Assembly (NCBI RefSeq): GCF_965198245.1
Contig: NZ_OZ240249.1
Span: 744,001 to 808,000 of the forward strand
Direction of reading: 5' to 3'
From: Poriferisodalis sp965198245
GTDB lineage: Bacteria; Actinomycetota; Acidimicrobiia; Acidimicrobiales; Poriferisodalaceae
Length of the DNA stretch: 64,000 nt
The translations under genes were made by a program, and so were the position numbers. This document shows positions 61,802 through 64,000 of this stretch, in pieces. The notes under the pieces were generated by a model, which was given only the letters and a program-made list of their open reading frames with translations, searched no databases and was not told the DNA's origin. The stretch's first letter is position 1; every line of letters starts with the position of its first letter.

Positions 61802-63112
61802 ATGACGGCAATCGCCCGCTGGATCCGGCGGCGGCCACCCAGGTACTCGGCTGCGGCGTTGGCCTGGAAGGGCTTCCGTGGCCAGAGCTGGCCACGCGTC
61901 TGGCGTGACACCGATCTGAAGCGCTCCTACGACGCGGTGGTCATCGGCGGCGGTGTGCATGGCCTGGCCACCGCCTACTACCTGGCCCGCAACCACGGCA
62001 TCAAGAACGTCGCCGTGCTCGAAAAGGCCTACCTGGGCAGCGGCGGGTCGGGCCGCAACACCGCCATCATTCGTTCCAACTACCTCACCCCGGCCGGCGT
62101 GGCGTTCTATGACCGATCCGTGCAGCTCTACAGCTCGATGGCCGTCGACCTGAACATCAATGTGATGTTCAGCCAGCGCGGCCACCTCACCCTCGCCCAC
62201 TCCGACAGCTCCCTGCGCACGATGCACTGGCGGGCCGAGGTCAACAAGCTGCAGGGTGTCAACTCCAGCGTCATCGGCCCCGACGAGATCAAGAAGGAGG
62301 CTCCGAGCCTCGACACGTCCGATCACCCTCGCTACCCGATCCTCGGGGCGCTCTACCACCCGCCCGGCGGCGTTGTTCGCCACGATGCGGTGGTCTGGGG
62401 CTACGCCCGGGCCGCCGACCACATGGGCGTCGAGATGCATCAGCAAACCGAGGTCACCGACATCATCTGCACTGGCGGCGAGGGTCCTGACGGCAAGGGC
62501 CCCGGAGGCCGTGTAACTGGCGTCCGCACCAACCGAGGCGACATCTCAACCCCGGTCGTGGTCAACTGCACCGCTGGCTGGGCGTCGCTCATCTCGGCCA
62601 TGGCCGGCATTCGGCTGCCCATCACCACCCATCCGTTGCAGGCCGCTGTCACCGAGCCGGTGAAGATGTTCCTGCCCACCGTGGTGGTGTCGGGGTCGCT
62701 GCACGTGTATATGAGCCAGACCGACCGGGGCGAGCTCGTATTCGGTGCTGCGGTCGACCCGATCGCCACCTACTCGGTGCGCGGCTCGCTCGAGTTCACC
62801 GAGGAACTGGCCGGTCATGTGCTCGAGCTCATGCCCGGCATCTCGCGCATGCGCGTGCTGCGCCAGTGGTCGGGGCTGTGCGACATGACGCCCGACTACT
62901 CGCCGGTGATGGGCTTCACGCCCGTGGACGGCTTCCTGGTGGATGTCGGCTGGGGCACCTACGGATTCAAGGCGGCCCCGGTGTCGGGTGAGCAGATGGC
63001 CGAGGCGGTGGCCACCGACAAGACGCCCAAACTGATCGAGGCCTTTGCCCTCAGTCGCTTCGAGAGCGGCGAGCTGGTGGGCGAAAAGGGCGCAGCGGCG
63101 GTGGGTCACTGA
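61802..63112 (+). CDS. soxB: Sarcosine oxidase beta subunit
   Basis: 436 residues from ATG 61802. YDAVVIGGGVHGLATAYYLA is the FAD-binding motif after a 40-residue N-terminal extension. GSGGSGRNTAIIRSNYLTPA, LYHPPGGVVRHDAVVWGYAR and SGLCDMTPDYSPVMGFTPVD are typical of SoxB. The subunit oxidises sarcosine (N-methylglycine). Its stop codon overlaps the ATG of the first micro-cistron (TGATG). First gene of soxB-(micro)-soxD-soxA. Confidence 0.93.
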   Translation: MTAIARWIRRRPPRYSAAALAWKGFRGQSWPRVWRDTDLKRSYDAVVIGGGVHGLATAYYLARNHGIKNVAVLEKAYLGSGGSGRNTAIIRSNYLTPAGVAFYDRSVQLYSSMAVDLNINVMFSQRGHLTLAHSDSSLRTMHWRAEVNKLQGVNSSVIGPDEIKKEAPSLDTSDHPRYPILGALYHPPGGVVRHDAVVWGYARAADHMGVEMHQQTEVTDIICTGGEGPDGKGPGGRVTGVRTNRGDISTPVVVNCTAGWASLISAMAGIRLPITTHPLQAAVTEPVKMFLPTVVVSGSLHVYMSQTDRGELVFGAAVDPIATYSVRGSLEFTEELAGHVLELMPGISRMRVLRQWSGLCDMTPDYSPVMGFTPVDGFLVDVGWGTYGFKAAPVSGEQMAEAVATDKTPKLIEAFALSRFESGELVGEKGAAAVGH

Positions 63113-63183
63113 TGGTGCTCGTACCCGTTCCCAACGGTGCCGTTGTGCCCACCGCCGCCGTCGCGAGAGTGGTGGGTCACTGA
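63112..63183 (+). CDS. Micro-cistron 1 (23 codons) in the sox operon
   Basis: Its ATG shares its A with the soxB stop (TGATG). It encodes MVLVPVPNGAVVPTAAVARV then VGH and stops, again at TGATG. A GTGGTGGG purine-rich site lies upstream of each such junction. The product would be a small hydrophobic peptide; it may only serve to pass ribosomes on. Confidence 0.5.
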   Translation: MVLVPVPNGAVVPTAAVARVVGH

Positions 63184-63254
63184 TGGTGCTCGTACCCGTT
63201 CCCAACGGTGCCGTCGTGGCCACCGCCGCCGTCGCGAGAGTGGTGGGTCACTGA
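63183..63254 (+). CDS. Micro-cistron 2 (23 codons) in the sox operon
   Basis: Same architecture as micro-cistron 1, with Ala for Pro at position 13 and a synonymous change in a Val codon. Linked to its neighbours on both sides by TGATG. Confidence 0.5.
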   Translation: MVLVPVPNGAVVATAAVARVVGH

Positions 63255-63325
63255 TGGTGCTCGTACCCGTTCCCAACGGTGCCGTTGTGCCCGCCGCCGC
63301 CGTCGCGAGAGTGGTGGGTCACTGA
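63254..63325 (+). CDS. Micro-cistron 3 (23 codons) in the sox operon
   Basis: Same architecture, with Ala for Thr at position 14. Its stop TGA overlaps the soxD ATG (TGATG at 63323-63327). Because the unit is 71 bp, each copy is in a different frame, yet the overlap restores the proper start each time. Confidence 0.5.
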   Translation: MVLVPVPNGAVVPAAAVARVVGH

Positions 63326-63597
63326 TGCTGCTCGTGCCTTGCCCTCACTGCGGCCCGCGCAACTCGGCCGATCTCCGGTACGGAGGCGAGTCGCACGCTC
63401 GCCCCGACCCCAACACGGCCTCCCCCTCGCAGTGGCGGAGCTACCTGTACCTGCGCGACAACCCGGCCGGGTGGCTGCGCGAGACCTGGTACTGCGCGTC
63501 GGGCTGCCGCCGGTGGTTCACGATCGAACGCAACACCGCCACCAACGAGTTCCGGGATCCGCCTCTGCCGGGTGACAAGCGAGGCGGTGCGGCATGA
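63325..63597 (+). CDS. soxD: Sarcosine oxidase delta subunit
   Basis: 90 residues from ATG 63325. Zinc-binding Cys/His residues: VPCPHCGPRN near the N-terminus and WYCASGCRRWFTIERNTATN in the middle. YGGESHARPDP and WRSYLYLRDNPAGWLRETWY are SoxD hallmarks. It is a structural, Zn-binding subunit. The stop overlaps the soxA start (ATGA). Confidence 0.92.
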   Translation: MLLVPCPHCGPRNSADLRYGGESHARPDPNTASPSQWRSYLYLRDNPAGWLRETWYCASGCRRWFTIERNTATNEFRDPPLPGDKRGGAA

Positions 63598-64000
63598 CAA
63601 TGAGCCGGCAGGGCGTCCAGCCCACCGAGGTGATCGACCGGGCTGCCAAGCTGCGCTTCAGCTGGAACGGCAAGCGGTTCAGCGGGTTCGAGGGCGACAC
63701 GATCGCCTCAGCGCTGGCCGCATCGGGCGTCAATGTGTTCTCGCGTTCGATGAAGTACCACCGTCCCCGCGGCATCCTCACGGCCGACTATTGGGACCCC
63801 AACTTGATGGTCCAGGTGGGAGACGACCCCAACGTCAGGGCAGGCCATCGCTTGCTGGAAGCCGGCATGGACGTCCGCTCGCAGAATGCGTGGCCGTCGC
63901 TGAACCGGGACCTGAAGGCGGCGAACGGCCTTCTCGGGCGCTTCCTGTCGGCCGGCTTCTACTACAAGACCTTCATGCGCCCGCAGTGGCTCTGGCCCAC
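63594..64000 (+). CDS. soxA: Sarcosine oxidase alpha subunit (3' end outside window)
   Basis: From ATG 63594 the frame is open to the right edge (135 codons). LRFSWNGKRFSGFEGDTIAS, ALAASGVNVFSRSMKYHRPR and VQVGDDPNVRAGHRLLEAGM match the N-terminal ferredoxin-like (Fer2_4) domain of SoxA. The C-terminal half of SoxA, not seen here, is a GcvT-type tetrahydrofolate domain, linking this operon to the demethylase operon at 10.6-18.8 kb. Confidence 0.92.
   Translation, partial: MTMSRQGVQPTEVIDRAAKLRFSWNGKRFSGFEGDTIASALAASGVNVFSRSMKYHRPRGILTADYWDPNLMVQVGDDPNVRAGHRLLEAGMDVRSQNAWPSLNRDLKAANGLLGRFLSAGFYYKTFMRPQWLWP

Larger units (their letters stand above)
63101..63327. repeat. Tandem 71-bp repeat, three full units plus the start of a fourth
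   Basis: The sequence GTGGGTCACTGATG recurs at 63101, 63172, 63243 and 63314, exactly 71 bp apart. The three full units differ at only a few positions. The repeat boundaries coincide with a TGATG stop/start junction. It appears to be a duplicated copy of the soxB-soxD junction, because unit starts resemble the start of soxD (ATG-xTGCTCGT-xCC). Confidence 0.97.

Noticed and set aside
63101..63327. Possible CRISPR or minisatellite without function
   Set aside because: No spacers, and every unit boundary coincides with a TGATG stop/start, so it was kept as a coupled ORF array.

Overview
The window is about 64 kb of high-GC DNA from a free-living or host-associated actinobacterium. Several things point that way: frequent GTG starts with 1-4 nt gene overlaps, lipoproteins with Ser/Thr/Ala-rich linkers, an F420-type (LLM) oxidoreductase, a LigM/GcvT-type demethylase, phytanoyl-CoA dioxygenase and heterotetrameric sarcosine oxidase. 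A marine or sponge-associated Acidimicrobiia-like lineage would fit, but that is inference; there is no rRNA or marker gene here.

Layout. (1) 1-8 kb: two large secreted beta-sandwich surface proteins, one of them running off the left edge of the window, with a lipoprotein between them, a DUF2237 protein and a repeat-rich coiled-coil membrane protein. (2) 8-10.5 kb: a decayed accessory patch with a broken VapBC-type toxin-antitoxin pair, an acyl-CoA dehydrogenase fragment and a Fic protein. (3) 10.6-18.8 kb: one minus-strand operon for uptake (BMP-family ABC transporter) and probable tetrahydrofolate-dependent demethylation (two GcvT/LigM-like enzymes), with an XRE-cupin regulator. (4) 19-31 kb: scattered catabolic genes (RidA-like, amidase, SDRs, acyl-CoA dehydrogenase, amidohydrolase, VOC), an AbiEi-Fic fusion and a decayed sterol-methyltransferase-like gene. 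(5) 31-41 kb: EthD protein, iron-type ABC transporter, a tRNA-like element, SDR, crotonase, an IS1031-like insertion sequence and its 138-bp MITE, glpD and a class II aldolase. (6) 41-52.6 kb: an alpha-glucoside regulon (ABC transporter, GH13 glucosidase, LacI regulator, sugar oxidoreductases) tied together by three related palindromic operators. (7) 53-61 kb: PEBP protein, an unrecognised coiled-coil protein, an AhpD-like selenoprotein (in-frame UGA plus SECIS), DyP peroxidase, crotonase, an intact VapBC, and phytanoyl-CoA dioxygenase. (8) 61-64 kb: LysR and divergent soxBDA; three tandem 23-codon micro-cistrons lie between soxB and soxD.

The strongest unusual signals are: the selenoprotein, which appears as two separate ORFs if UGA is read as stop; the TGATG-linked micro-cistron array in the sox operon; a pair of intergenic elements (31.9 and 57.8 kb) whose stems covary; and the IS/MITE family whose target duplication coincides with a stop codon. 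One-carbon metabolism links regions 3 and 8, because both end in tetrahydrofolate-dependent methyl or formaldehyde transfer.
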